Shown: positions 38,692 through 47,639 of the stretch, piece after piece
How the letters are laid out: each line of letters begins with the position of its first letter
How positions within the stretch are numbered: position 1 is the first letter of the stretch
NCBI GenBank assembly: GCA_002723275.1
Contig: PBNZ01000027.1
Span: forward strand, 62,710-126,709
Direction of reading: 5' to 3'
Length of the DNA: 64,000 bases
From: Planctomycetaceae bacterium
GTDB lineage: Bacteria > Planctomycetota > Planctomycetia > Pirellulales > Pirellulaceae
Program-made: the position numbers and the translations under genes
Notes under the pieces: model-generated
The model's input: the letters and a program-made list of their open reading frames with translations, nothing else
What the model was told of the DNA's origin: nothing
Databases searched by the model: none

Positions 38692-39939
38692 TTACGATTC
38701 AGAAACACTAACCTGTTCAATGAAATCGAAGTCAATCTCTTGATTGAGGTCGATAAATGGCAATTTTGTCGTTGGAAGCTGCATGACTTCGAGGTACTTC
38801 TGCAGGGCGCCGGTGTTAAACACCACGACACGTTCGTTCGGTTGTATCCAACCTTTTTTGCGCAGAGACTTCAAGGCTCCGAGACACGCTCCGGTTTCCG
38901 GGCAGACCGAGATACCTTCAGCGGCAGATGCCTGATTCGTCCATGCTGGGATCTGGCCATCATCGACAGAAATCGCAATTCCACCGCTCTGACGCACGGC
39001 ATCCAAGATCATGAAATCACCCACCGCCACAGGAACTCGTAAGCCGCTCGCACAGGTATGAGCATTCTCATGAGGATCGGCAAAACGCTCCTCATTTCGG
39101 TAGGCACGAGCAATCGGTTCGCATCCTGCGGATTGAACGGAGACCATGCGAGGCATTTTATCGCTGCGCAGCCATCCTAGAGCGAGTAGCTCGTGAAACG
39201 CCTTCCACATCCCAATCAATCCGGTCCCACCGCCAGTTGGGTACAGAATTACATCAGGCAATTCCCATTGAAATTGTTCGGCCAACTCCAACCCCATCGT
39301 TTTTTTGCCTTCGATGCGATAGGGCTCTTTTAAAGTGGACAGATCGAACCAATCCATGGCGGACTTGCCCTCTCTCACAATGCGAGCACAATCGTTGATC
39401 AATCCGTTGACTAGATAAACGTGGGCTCCTAATGATCTCGCCTCATATTGGTTGATGACAGGAGTGTCTTCTGGCATGAACACAAAAGCTTCAATGCCGG
39501 CTCTGGCCGCGTAAGCAGCCGTTGCACCTCCGGCGTTGCCCGCCGTCGGAATAGCAACTCTCTGAATCCCAAAATGGCGAGCCATTGAAAGCGCCATTGA
39601 AAGCCCACGACTCTTGAAGCTACCCGTGGGCAGCTGAGACTCATCTTTAATCCAGAGGTTTTCGAGCCCGAATTGTGCTCCTAGTCGGGGGCAGGCAAGC
39701 AGGGGACTCATGCCTTCACCGAGGGTAACCTCCTCGCCCCAGGGTGCGGGCAACAGCTCGCGGTATCTCCACATGCTGTTGGTTCGACGAGCTACGTTTT
39801 CTTTTGTCAGTGCCGCTCCCACGGCCTCCAGGTCGTACCGGACCCATAATGGCCGACCTTCGTGGAGCGTCTGAATCTGTTCAGCTTCCAGATGAGTGCC
39901 GTCAATGGCACTCTCCAGGTGTGTTACAAAGCCCGCCAT
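38692..39939 (-). CDS. Threonine synthase-like PLP enzyme
   Basis: The 415-residue product is a fold-type II PLP enzyme. [15 protein letters not shown] begins the core, and [19 protein letters not shown] holds the Schiff-base lysine. [18 protein letters not shown] is the phosphate/substrate loop, and [15 protein letters not shown] binds the PLP phosphate. The ACTH-like C-terminus includes [11 protein letters not shown]. Threonine synthases make threonine from phosphohomoserine; related enzymes dehydrate hydroxyamino acids. Because it is followed by an aldolase and preceded by a sugar-type regulator, a catabolic dehydratase or lyase role is possible rather than threonine synthesis. The start lies 41 bp after the regulator's stop. 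Confidence 0.85.
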   Translation of the reverse strand: MAGFVTHLESAIDGTHLEAEQIQTLHEGRPLWVRYDLEAVGAALTKENVARRTNSMWRYRELLPAPWGEEVTLGEGMSPLLACPRLGAQFGLENLWIKDESQLPTGSFKSRGLSMALSMARHFGIQRVAIPTAGNAGGATAAYAARAGIEAFVFMPEDTPVINQYEARSLGAHVYLVNGLINDCARIVREGKSAMDWFDLSTLKEPYRIEGKKTMGLELAEQFQWELPDVILYPTGGGTGLIGMWKAFHELLALGWLRSDKMPRMVSVQSAGCEPIARAYRNEERFADPHENAHTCASGLRVPVAVGDFMILDAVRQSGGIAISVDDGQIPAWTNQASAAEGISVCPETGACLGALKSLRKKGWIQPNERVVVFNTGALQKYLEVMQLPTTKLPFIDLNQEIDFDFIEQVSVSES

Positions 39940-39980
39940 CTCGTCTCTTCCCGAATTCTGGCTTGTCTCAGTCTTGTTGA

Positions 39981-41177
39981 CTATTTCTGAACAAGACCCT
40001 GCTCTGTCGCAGCCTTTTGCGCTTGCTGCCGTTTCGACTTGCGATAGCTGCCAGGAGATATGCCCATCTTTTCCTTGAAGACCTTACTCATGTATTCGTG
40101 ATAACGAAAACCAGACATCTTCGCGATGGTTGACAATTTGTAATCGGTTTCATCGAGAAGACGTCGTACTTGATCGAGTTGAATTCGACGAAGTTCGGAC
40201 TGTGGACTACGTCGAAGCGCGTTGTGGAATCGCCTCTCTAGCGCACGACGTGAAAGAGCAACATGTTCGGCAACTTCCGGTACAGTAATACCGTCGCAAG
40301 CATGTTGTCGAATGTAGCGGCATGCCTCGGCCACCTTTTCGTCTTCAATGGCAATAATGTCGCTGGAATGGCGAGTCACAATTCCATTGGGTCGCACCGT
40401 CGTCAACGGCTTGGGTTGTGGCCCCCCGTTCATCAATTCGTTAAGTATCTCAGCCGCTGTGAACCCGATCTGTTCCGAGCGATGCTCCACACTGCTAAGC
40501 GGTGGATTCGACAAAGCACATAATTCGGCATCGTTATCAACGCCGACAACCGCAACCTCATCCGGAACACTCAAGCCTGCACGCCGACAAGCATCCAGGA
40601 CTCGAAAACCCATGACGTCGTAACATGCCATGATTCCAACCGGCTTCGGCAATCGATGCAACCATTCTGCCAGCCTGTTCTGGGAGGCCTCCCAGGTTGT
40701 TTCTTCTGTTTCATCGGGGACCTCGAAGGACGCGATCGTGGCACCTTCTTGTGGCCCAATCATCTGCTGAAAACAGTGTTCTCGCGACTTCGAAAAATTG
40801 CGATCCGTAAAACCCACATAACCAAAATTTCGGAACCCCCGTTGTGAAAGATGTTCAGCAATCTGATCTGAAATGATCTGGTCGTCGGATCGAATGAGCG
40901 GAATGCCGCCAATCATCTGTTCTCCGAGATTGACGATAGACGCACCGCTTGCCTTTGCTATGGCCATCGAACGATCGCTTGAATCACGAATTAGAATCCC
41001 GTCACCGCGCCAATTCTTAAGCCAAGGGGGCACTGGGTCACCAAGCGCTCGTTCATCCACGTAAACAGACCACGTGGGATGCAGCTTCAAATACTCAGCG
41101 ACACCACGAAGCAAACCTCGCCCATAAGCTGTTGAGGTCTCGATAAAAATTGCTACGTGCGGTCCCTTGCGTACCAT
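39981..41177 (-). CDS. XylR-type regulator: LacI-like sensor plus AraC DNA-binding domain
   Basis: The 398-residue product has a periplasmic-binding-protein-like sensor (about residues 6-280) starting HVAIFIETSTAYGRGLLRG, with IGGIPLIRSDDQ, FRNFGYVGFTDRNFSKSR, IMACYDVMGFRVLDACRRAG and VAVVGVDNDAELCA. The C-terminal 100 residues are two AraC helix-turn-helix units: VPEVAEHVALSRRALERRF and LSTIAKMSGFRYHEYMSKVF. This is the layout of xylose regulator XylR, which binds a sugar through the sensor. It heads a run of same-strand genes (threonine-synthase-like, aldolase, DUF1549/1553, DUF1501) and likely controls them, although no operator was identified. The sensor ligand is unknown. Confidence 0.9.
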   Translation of the reverse strand: MVRKGPHVAIFIETSTAYGRGLLRGVAEYLKLHPTWSVYVDERALGDPVPPWLKNWRGDGILIRDSSDRSMAIAKASGASIVNLGEQMIGGIPLIRSDDQIISDQIAEHLSQRGFRNFGYVGFTDRNFSKSREHCFQQMIGPQEGATIASFEVPDETEETTWEASQNRLAEWLHRLPKPVGIMACYDVMGFRVLDACRRAGLSVPDEVAVVGVDNDAELCALSNPPLSSVEHRSEQIGFTAAEILNELMNGGPQPKPLTTVRPNGIVTRHSSDIIAIEDEKVAEACRYIRQHACDGITVPEVAEHVALSRRALERRFHNALRRSPQSELRRIQLDQVRRLLDETDYKLSTIAKMSGFRYHEYMSKVFKEKMGISPGSYRKSKRQQAQKAATEQGLVQK

Positions 41178-41292
41178 CGGAATTCCCTCGGATTCTTTCG
41201 CGTCAACAAAGCTTCAGCGTGTTATAAGTTTGCGGCATTATTTCACATCAGAAATGCGAAAGCCACGATTAACCGATCAAAAACTTTTGATT

Positions 41293-41339
41293 AAAAAAGA
41301 ATAATAAACCGCCGCCAGCTGATTAATCTTAGGCGGCGG
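41293..41339 (-). terminator. Strong intrinsic terminator on the minus strand
   Basis: CCGCCGCC at 41309-41316 pairs with GGCGGCGG at 41332-41339. Read on the minus strand the stem is followed by TTTATTATTCTTTTTT. It lies 90 bp beyond the stop of the minus-strand frame at 41430, so it would end that gene and keep its transcript out of the XylR-type gene. Confidence 0.7.
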
Positions 41340-41429
41340 TGCTATTCGGCAGAGTGGTTAAATCACGGCAGAAATCGTCCGTTTTACCCTGTCATGCGCG
41401 AAGTTGTGAAAACTCGAGAAACACCAGAA

Positions 41430-41822
41430 TCAAGTTAATTTGCGCAGGGATCCTCGCGCAATCGCCGTAAATCCCTGTTTTGGGTGCACGCCTAGCTCTT
41501 TCGACGCAAATTGCTCATCATCGCCACACGCTGTGAAGACTTGTTGCGGTTCCGTCGAATCGTGGAAAACGAAACCTTGCTCATATTTCAAAGGTATTCT
41601 GCTTTCAAAGGACAACGGTTCGCGCAGGGTAACGTAAAGCGAAGAAACCGCACGTTCGAAGAAGATGATGTGCACATTACAATCAGCGTTCTTCATGTAT
41701 CGCCCATGAAGAAACGCTCGGGAAAGCAATGACGATGGCCAGGCATTTAGAGACAAATTTTTTTCATCATCGTGGTATTGCTCCCAGTCCCCCGTATTTA
41801 CGCTGAGACCGACTCGCCACAA
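41430..41822 (-). CDS. Hypothetical protein or remnant upstream of a terminator
   Basis: A frame of up to 130 codons begins at a TTG at 41822; a methionine at 41696 is a shorter alternative. The C-terminal half reads like real protein, with FERAVSSLYVTLREPLSFES and SKELGVHPKQGFTAIARGS. No family was recognised. The clear terminator 90 bp downstream on the same strand supports past or present expression. It neighbours a decayed gene on the plus strand, so it may be degraded itself. Confidence 0.4.
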   Translation of the reverse strand: MWRVGLSVNTGDWEQYHDDEKNLSLNAWPSSLLSRAFLHGRYMKNADCNVHIIFFERAVSSLYVTLREPLSFESRIPLKYEQGFVFHDSTEPQQVFTACGDDEQFASKELGVHPKQGFTAIARGSLRKLT

Positions 41823-41860
41823 ACCAGCCGACGAAAGGCATTATCGGAAATCCGTTAGGC

Positions 41861-42487
41861 TTGGACCCATCATAATATCTGCCGCGACCAACATCTTTCG
41901 GTGGTCGTGCAACATGGAATTGAAGAGCAGGGGGATGATCCCTTTGGTTTTAGGAGCCCTTCGACCGTGAACACGATCTACGGACGGTGGTGGCATCCCG
42001 CGGATGACAAGGCTGGAAAGAACCCCGTTGAAAACAGCCCTCTCGAATGGACGGGTGAATACGAGGACGGCCTGGGTAATCCAATCCGATACTCGCCTAC
42101 GCAAATCCCGAGGACCGCAAGGACGAACTCACGCGAGCCGATGGTTATGGCATCGTTTGATTTGACAAGTCGAAGCGAACGATCACTTTTGAGAGTTGGC
42201 CACGGTTTGCCGACGTACAAGATGGCGACGGCGCCCAGTTCCCCGGTTAGCCCATTGCGATTCGCATGGAGGACAATCACGGTCGCGAACCGATTAGGTA
42301 TCTATCTGAAATCGCCTTTGACGGTACGGATCGTCTTGTCTTTTAAGTGATCGACCAGTCGACTGGCGAGATCGTTTATACGTTCCGGCACACGGCACCA
42401 AAATTCCGGGCACCTGTGTACAAACAAGGCAGTTACACCGTCGAGTTTGGCAAAGATCGCACCAACGAAAACATGCACAAGGCTTGA
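41861..42487 (+). pseudogene. Decayed C-terminus of a PhoD-like alkaline phosphatase/metallophosphatase
   Basis: The remains read, in one frame, RDQHLSVVVQHGIEEQG, STVNTIYGRWWHPAD and KAGKNPVENSPLEWTGEY. After a frameshift near 42090 they continue as AYANPEDRKDELTRADGYG, FDKSKRTITFESWPRFADV and VIDQSTGEIVYTF. This matches the C-terminal part of planctomycete PhoD-like phosphatases. The second frame has a TGA at 42158, a TAG at 42248 where the family has Trp (FPGWPI), and a TAA at 42344. The final stop is at 42485. The N-terminal catalytic part is missing. Three different stops plus a frameshift show ordinary decay rather than recoding. Confidence 0.75.
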
Positions 42488-42864
42488 AACCCGCGCGATA
42501 ATCCTGACGCAATCGCCATAGAGCTCAATCTCCGCGCAAACATCCACCGGCCACGGTATCGCGCAAACACCAATACACGGTGCACCCAAGCCAATTAACA
42601 AGACTCAATTTCCTTGGCGTTCGCGGAAGACATCTTCCAATCCCTGATCTAGCGGTTTCACCCTCAAATCTACAAATGATGCCTGGCCGGCCTTAGGACT
42701 TGGAAAGCACCGCACGCTTTTCCTCCAACCATCAGCGGCATCGAACCAACAGCTACCAGGTCTCCCATGTGAAGTATCCGGTGTTGCATGGTTGTCGGTT
42801 GGCCGGGTTAGCCTAAAATAAACGCTCTGCTCTCTACTTTTTGTTCTTTATCTCAGGGAATCAA
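42488..42864. other. Interval between the decayed phosphatase and egtD
   Basis: About 380 bp with no gene recognised. The promoter for the ergothioneine genes presumably lies near its end; no clear hexamers are claimed. Confidence 0.4.
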
Positions 42865-43842
42865 ATGTCACATCTCGGGATCGCCGATGCGAATTCTGCC
42901 GATCAACCCACGGACTCCGACATTTTTTTAAATGATGTGCTCCATGGCCTACGGCACAGGCCGCGTCACCTTCCATGCAAGTATTTTTATGATGATCGCG
43001 GCTCAAAATTGTTCGATGCGATCTGCGAACTTGATGAATATTATTTGACTCGCACAGAGCTAGGGATCATGGAACGATACGCTCCGGAAATGGCTGAGGT
43101 AATCGGTCCCGGGGTCATGCTGGTGGAATACGGCAGCGGGAGCAGTATCAAATCCAGGCTATTGCTTAATTCATTGATCGAACCGACGGCCTACATCCCG
43201 GTCGACATTTCCGAAGAACATCTTAATCAGACAGCTTCCGGATTACGTTCCGCCTATCCTGACCTGGAAGTCTTACCGGTAGGTGCTGATTTTACGGAGC
43301 CCTTTGCACTTCCCGCACCCAGTTCTCCGTACAACCAAATTGCGGTCTACTTTCCGGGCTCAACCATTGGTAATTTCCAACCGGAATTCGCCGAAAAACT
43401 GCTTCGCCAGATTGCAGCCCTCTGTGGTCAAGGCGGCGGATTGCTAATTGGCATCGACTTGCAGAAGAAAATCCCAAGCCTTGAGGCAGCCTACAATGAT
43501 TCAGAAGGCGTCACAGCAGAATTCAATTTGAATCTTCTGCATCGGATCAATACAGAACTTGGAGCAGATTTTGACACAAATCAATTCAAGCATCTGGCCC
43601 ATTACGATGTCGAACATCATCGGATTGAAATCAGTCTGAGTAGTCAATGCGACCAAACGGTGACGGTCAATGGTGAGCAATTCCTCTTCGCGAAGAACGA
43701 AGAAATCTGCACAGAATATTCACATAAGTATACAATCGAGGGATTCGCCAACATCGCCCAAGAAGCGGGCTTTGAGTTAAGCAAGGCCTGGACGGATCCG
43801 GATGCGATGTTCGGTGTTTTGCATTTAAACGTTGTTCGCTAG
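42865..43842 (+). CDS. egtD: L-histidine N-alpha-methyltransferase EgtD
   Basis: The ATG at 42865 has CAGGGAA upstream; an earlier TTG at 42841 is rejected. The 325-residue product makes trimethylhistidine (hercynine) from histidine and three SAM, the first step of ergothioneine synthesis. Characteristic pieces are FLNDVLHGLRHRPRHLPCKYFYDDRGSK style start, YYLTRTE at about residue 60, the SAM-binding VEYGSGSSIKSRLLL, YIPVDISEEHL, and VYFPGSTIGNF near the middle. The closing part has FANIAQEAGFELSKAW. The egtB gene follows after 50 bp on the same strand. Ergothioneine is a thione antioxidant made in the cytoplasm. Confidence 0.93.
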   Translation: MSHLGIADANSADQPTDSDIFLNDVLHGLRHRPRHLPCKYFYDDRGSKLFDAICELDEYYLTRTELGIMERYAPEMAEVIGPGVMLVEYGSGSSIKSRLLLNSLIEPTAYIPVDISEEHLNQTASGLRSAYPDLEVLPVGADFTEPFALPAPSSPYNQIAVYFPGSTIGNFQPEFAEKLLRQIAALCGQGGGLLIGIDLQKKIPSLEAAYNDSEGVTAEFNLNLLHRINTELGADFDTNQFKHLAHYDVEHHRIEISLSSQCDQTVTVNGEQFLFAKNEEICTEYSHKYTIEGFANIAQEAGFELSKAWTDPDAMFGVLHLNVVR

Positions 43843-43892
43843 TTGATTGAACACGGCCCGGAAACTTAGTTTCAAAACTACGGGGGTGAAGG

Positions 43893-45182
43893 ATGTCCAC
43901 AGTTGTTCATTCCAAGGTTGATTCTTTTCTCAAACTGCTCGAGGACTATGCACGGATTCGCGCCTTAACCGAGTCATTATGTGAGACATTGTCGGCCGAG
44001 GATTGGGTGATTCAGTCCATGCCTGATGCCAGCCCGACGCGATGGCACCTCGCGCACACCACGTGGTTCTTTGAGCAGTTCTTGCTTCAATCACGAGCGG
44101 ATTACACCCCCTTTAACCCCAAGTTCTCCCTGCTATTTAATTCGTACTACAACTCCGTAGGTGACCAGTTTCCACGGAATCAACGTGGGTTATTGTCACG
44201 ACCTGGCCGTGACGAGGTCATGGCGTATCGCGCCTATGTCGACGGTTGCCTTCTGAATATCTCTCCGCAGGATCATGCTGACCTTGATCGCTTCTATCAG
44301 ATCCTTGAGATCGGCCTTCATCATGAGCAACAGCATCAGGAGCTGCTGCTCACGGACATCAAGCATGCTTTGTCCCTCAACCCACTCGATCCGGTATTCC
44401 GCGACGATGGTTGGCATGAAGACGCCGGACGCGAGTCCTTATCTTGGATACACATTGAACCTGGTGTCTATTCTATTGGACACGGCAACAGCCGCTTTGC
44501 TTACGACAACGAGGGTCCCGCGCACGACGTGATGCTCCATGGCTGCCATCTTGCTCCACGCCTGGTAACTTGCCAAGAATATCTGCAGTTCATGGAGGAC
44601 GGGGGATATCAACGGCCTGAATTATGGCTGTCGCTCGGTTGGCAGCAGGTCCAGGCCAACGGTTGGCAGGCGCCGCTGTATTGGGAAGAGGAGAATGAAA
44701 AGTGGTTTCACTTTACCCTATCCGGTCGAACCTCGATTGATCTCCTGCAGCCGGTTTGCCATATCAGTTATTTCGAGGCAGACGCCTTTGCACGTTGGGC
44801 GGGTCGCCGGTTACCGACCGAACAGGAGTGGGAAGTTGCGGCGCGCCCATACGCAGGAGGCGGCAATTTTGTCGATCACCTGACGGCCTCTGGAATCACG
44901 ATCCATCCCCAACGCCTTGGCTCCGATTCGGCGCAACCTTCCACACAATTCTTTGGTGACGTTTGGGAATGGACATCGAGTCCCTACGTTGCCTATCCGG
45001 GTTATGAACCGCTTGAAGGAGGCTTGGGAGAGTACAACGGCAAATTCATGTGCAACCAGTTTGTCTTGCGGGGTGGTTCATGCGCGACTTCATCCGACCA
45101 CATTCGCCCAACGTATCGCAACTTTTTCGGCCCCGATGCTCGTTGGCAATTCACCGGCATTCGACTTGCAAGTGACGAATAG
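43893..45182 (+). CDS. egtB: Ergothioneine biosynthesis iron-dependent sulfoxide synthase EgtB
   Basis: The 429-residue product has an N-terminal DinB-like domain and a C-terminal FGE-sulfatase domain, the EgtB layout. The iron-binding histidines are visible: His55 in HLAHTTWFFE, and His144 and His148 in HHEQQHQE. The C-terminal half shows the FGE-fold pieces VTCQEYLQFMEDGGYQRPELW, RRLPTEQEWEVAAR, FFGDVWEWTSSPY and VLRGGSCATSSDHIRPTYRNFF. It couples hercynine with a thiol donor and oxygen to a sulfoxide. Together with egtD this gives a two-gene core; a hydrolase (EgtC) and a lyase (EgtE) are not in the window, and some bacteria use a cysteine-dependent shortcut. SenA is the closest alternative, but its partner genes are absent. 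Confidence 0.92.
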   Translation: MSTVVHSKVDSFLKLLEDYARIRALTESLCETLSAEDWVIQSMPDASPTRWHLAHTTWFFEQFLLQSRADYTPFNPKFSLLFNSYYNSVGDQFPRNQRGLLSRPGRDEVMAYRAYVDGCLLNISPQDHADLDRFYQILEIGLHHEQQHQELLLTDIKHALSLNPLDPVFRDDGWHEDAGRESLSWIHIEPGVYSIGHGNSRFAYDNEGPAHDVMLHGCHLAPRLVTCQEYLQFMEDGGYQRPELWLSLGWQQVQANGWQAPLYWEEENEKWFHFTLSGRTSIDLLQPVCHISYFEADAFARWAGRRLPTEQEWEVAARPYAGGGNFVDHLTASGITIHPQRLGSDSAQPSTQFFGDVWEWTSSPYVAYPGYEPLEGGLGEYNGKFMCNQFVLRGGSCATSSDHIRPTYRNFFGPDARWQFTGIRLASDE

Positions 45183-45267
45183 CCCGTTGCTGCACAATCT
45201 TTCTCGCTGTTTTAGACAGAGCGTATTCCCATCACCGAGCAGCATGTCGTTGATGGCCGAACTCGAT

Positions 45268-46335
45268 TCATTTCTCTCGGTCGAGTCCCGGACACACAGC
45301 CACTCGCACCGCTGATTCCGCAGCATCAATCGCATCGTTAACACGATCAAGCGAGAACTTCTGCTCAACGAGCGATTCGAAGGGGAAAATGGTTGAAGCT
45401 GTCGCCAGGAAATCTACGGCCTCTCGCAGATCGTCGGCGCGATAATTGTGAACACCTTCAATTCGATTAAGTTTACGGACTAGTTGCTCCGCGGAAATCT
45501 GGACTGGACGGGCAGGGAAGACGCTACCAACAAGAATCAATATGCCGCCGACGTTGAGACGGCTGACGGAAGCCTCAATCGCATCGGGAATCCCCGACAT
45601 GTCAACAATGAGGTCCGCAACATCTTGATCGACCGCCGATAATTCACTGGCGGTCTGGGTTGCTCCAAATTCTTTCGCCCAGCTGCGACGTTCCTCTTGT
45701 GGGTCAACAACGATCACCTCTTTGGCACCATGATGCCTTGCATACGCGGTTGCTGTGATACCTAGCATCCCGGCACCCACAATGAGTACCGTTTGGTCAT
45801 GACAACTCTTTCCTGTTCGAAAGGCTGCCACAACGGTGGCAGTCGCGCAATTGGCTGGCGCTGCAACCGAAGTCGGTAGCTCGCTGGGTAAGGGCACGAT
45901 CGTTGCGCCCGCTGGAATGATTGCGTGTGACGCAAAACCACCCATCGGACGTTGATCGTTGATTTGGGTTTCGTGCCCAAATTTTTTCAGTTCACGACAT
46001 TTTTGAGTCACACCGGCTTCACAACGGTCGCAATTACCGCAACAAGCGATGATGGACCAGGTAACTCGATCGCTTATTTTGAGCTCCGGTTGGCCTTTCT
46101 GTAACTCCGGAGACATAGCTCGCAAGTAACCAATCGCCTCATGCCCCAAGACTGTGGGGCCGCCCACGGGCCGTCGTCCACGAATGGTATGGAGATCACT
46201 GGCGCAGATCGTACATTGCTCGATCTCAACAAGCGCTTCCCCCGCTTGCAACCGCGGCATCTCCTTTTGTTCCAGTGAAAGTGCATCTCCCGGCTTTGCA
46301 AACACGGCCGCCGTTGCTCTCAAACCATCCGTCAT
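45268..46335 (-). CDS. Zinc-binding MDR alcohol dehydrogenase, phosphonate-associated type
   Basis: The 355-residue product is a zinc-dependent medium-chain dehydrogenase. CTICASDLHTIRGRRP gives the catalytic-zinc cysteine, GHEA the His-Glu pair, and CCGNCDRCEAGVTQKC the four-cysteine structural zinc site. The cofactor motif is VLIVGAGMLGITATAYARHHGA. The pattern CTxCxSDLHTxxGRRP resembles dehydrogenases proposed to be linked to phosphonate catabolism. Its ATG overlaps the stop of the upstream transporter gene in the four bases ATGA, so the two are translationally coupled. The likely job is oxidation of a small alcohol handled with the transporter; no phosphonatase gene is nearby to confirm the link. 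Confidence 0.88.
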   Translation of the reverse strand: MTDGLRATAAVFAKPGDALSLEQKEMPRLQAGEALVEIEQCTICASDLHTIRGRRPVGGPTVLGHEAIGYLRAMSPELQKGQPELKISDRVTWSIIACCGNCDRCEAGVTQKCRELKKFGHETQINDQRPMGGFASHAIIPAGATIVPLPSELPTSVAAPANCATATVVAAFRTGKSCHDQTVLIVGAGMLGITATAYARHHGAKEVIVVDPQEERRSWAKEFGATQTASELSAVDQDVADLIVDMSGIPDAIEASVSRLNVGGILILVGSVFPARPVQISAEQLVRKLNRIEGVHNYRADDLREAVDFLATASTIFPFESLVEQKFSLDRVNDAIDAAESAVRVAVCPGLDREK

Positions 46336-47639
46336 GAATCACCTTTCATGGCAAGCGATGAAGGCTCCGAATCGGGAAGAAACCGGTAGTAGTAGACGGC
46401 GAGGCCAATCGAGATGGCAATGCAAGTCGCTGCGATGACATAGGAGGTGATAATAAAGAAACGAAGGAAGTCGATCTCGGGGGTCAACCAAGAGCGAAAA
46501 ATCATGATCGCGACATAACCAAGATATCCAAAGGCGTCAGCGAGATACATCAAGTAACCCAAGTTTGCCTTTTCACGAAATGCGGCGATTAGCCGTTCGA
46601 AAACAGTGGTGTGATAAGCGACGTATGGGACATAGGCACCAAAACCAACAAGCACCATGAACGAAAAGGCTGGCATCGCTCCCCTTCCATGAGCCATTAA
46701 GCAGCCGATCACGAGCAAAAAACCAGCTGCGACCAGAGCGAGAGACATAATAAAGGCCGCGCGGTTCGAGCGAATCTGGATCGCAGCGCCGTTGAGCACC
46801 ACCACGCCGAGCATGACCAACATTTCCGACTTGGCGAAAATCGATGGTTCATCGCCCTCTCCAAGCCCTTGCCAAATCTCAACTCCAAAGTCATCCCGTA
46901 TACTTCGCATGATTGTGATCAGGACAAACACAATCAACAGCCCGAACAAACCAACAAAATGTCGCCGAAAGAAATCCATCCGCTGATGGTGACTCATCGA
47001 GACACGCTCCGTCCGATGTTCGACGTCAGTTTTGGACGGGGGCGGTATTTGATTGAGCATCCACACAAAAAGCAGCAACGGTATGACAAATATGAGCCCC
47101 GTTAGGAAGGGCATCCAAAACTCGGAAATCCCATAGTCTTGTATCAGACTCCGACCAACGGATTTGACCACGCCGGAAGAAACGATGAAGCTTGCGCACA
47201 GTCCGGCCGAAAGGGCTTCCGTCATTCGGCGCCCTTCCAGATATCGCAGCACTAACCCGAACACCATCCCGAGCGGAAGTCCATTCAGAAAGAGCATCAC
47301 AAAATTGTAGGGAGCGGGTACAAGGCCAAACAATAATAGGAAGAGCTCGGCCATGCTGATCAGAACCAAGATGCTGATCGCACGCTTCGAAGGTGACACC
47401 TCTGAAACGTATTTGATTCCGATGAACTTCGATAAGGTGTAACCGATTACTTGAGAGGTGATCAGGACAGTCTTGAATCCGATTCCTGCAAGTTCCATCC
47501 CCTCAAAGGTGGCGGCAGAGAACGGCTTTCGGAAAGCATACATGCAAAAATAAGTGCCGAAGGCCGCGATAATGCAGTATGTCGAAAACCAAACAGGGCT
47601 GGCATATTCAAGCCGCTGTTTCAAACTCGATGTGCTCAT
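46332..47639 (-). CDS. DUF5690 family multi-pass membrane transporter-like protein
   Basis: The 435-residue product has about 12 hydrophobic segments like a major-facilitator protein. The start ASPVWFSTYCIIAAFGTYFCMYAFRKPF style segment and GLPLGMVFGLVLRYLEGRR match the DUF5690 group. A cytoplasmic loop with charged residues lies in the middle (about 200-230), and VGFGAYVPYVAYHTTVFERLIA is in the second half. DUF5690 proteins are uncharacterised; MFS-type transport is the likely role. The stop overlaps the start of the dehydrogenase gene, which implies one functional unit. The substrate is unknown. Confidence 0.8.
   Translation of the reverse strand: MSTSSLKQRLEYASPVWFSTYCIIAAFGTYFCMYAFRKPFSAATFEGMELAGIGFKTVLITSQVIGYTLSKFIGIKYVSEVSPSKRAISILVLISMAELFLLLFGLVPAPYNFVMLFLNGLPLGMVFGLVLRYLEGRRMTEALSAGLCASFIVSSGVVKSVGRSLIQDYGISEFWMPFLTGLIFVIPLLLFVWMLNQIPPPSKTDVEHRTERVSMSHHQRMDFFRRHFVGLFGLLIVFVLITIMRSIRDDFGVEIWQGLGEGDEPSIFAKSEMLVMLGVVVLNGAAIQIRSNRAAFIMSLALVAAGFLLVIGCLMAHGRGAMPAFSFMVLVGFGAYVPYVAYHTTVFERLIAAFREKANLGYLMYLADAFGYLGYVAIMIFRSWLTPEIDFLRFFIITSYVIAATCIAISIGLAVYYYRFLPDSEPSSLAMKGDS

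Noticed and set aside
42158-42160. TGA in the PhoD-like remnant as Sec
   Set aside because: The same frame also contains TAG and TAA and the gene has a frameshift and lacks its N-terminus.
42865-45182. Selenoneine (SenA-type) locus
   Set aside because: EgtD-EgtB is the ergothioneine arrangement; no SenB-like glycosyltransferase or selenophosphate synthetase is adjacent.
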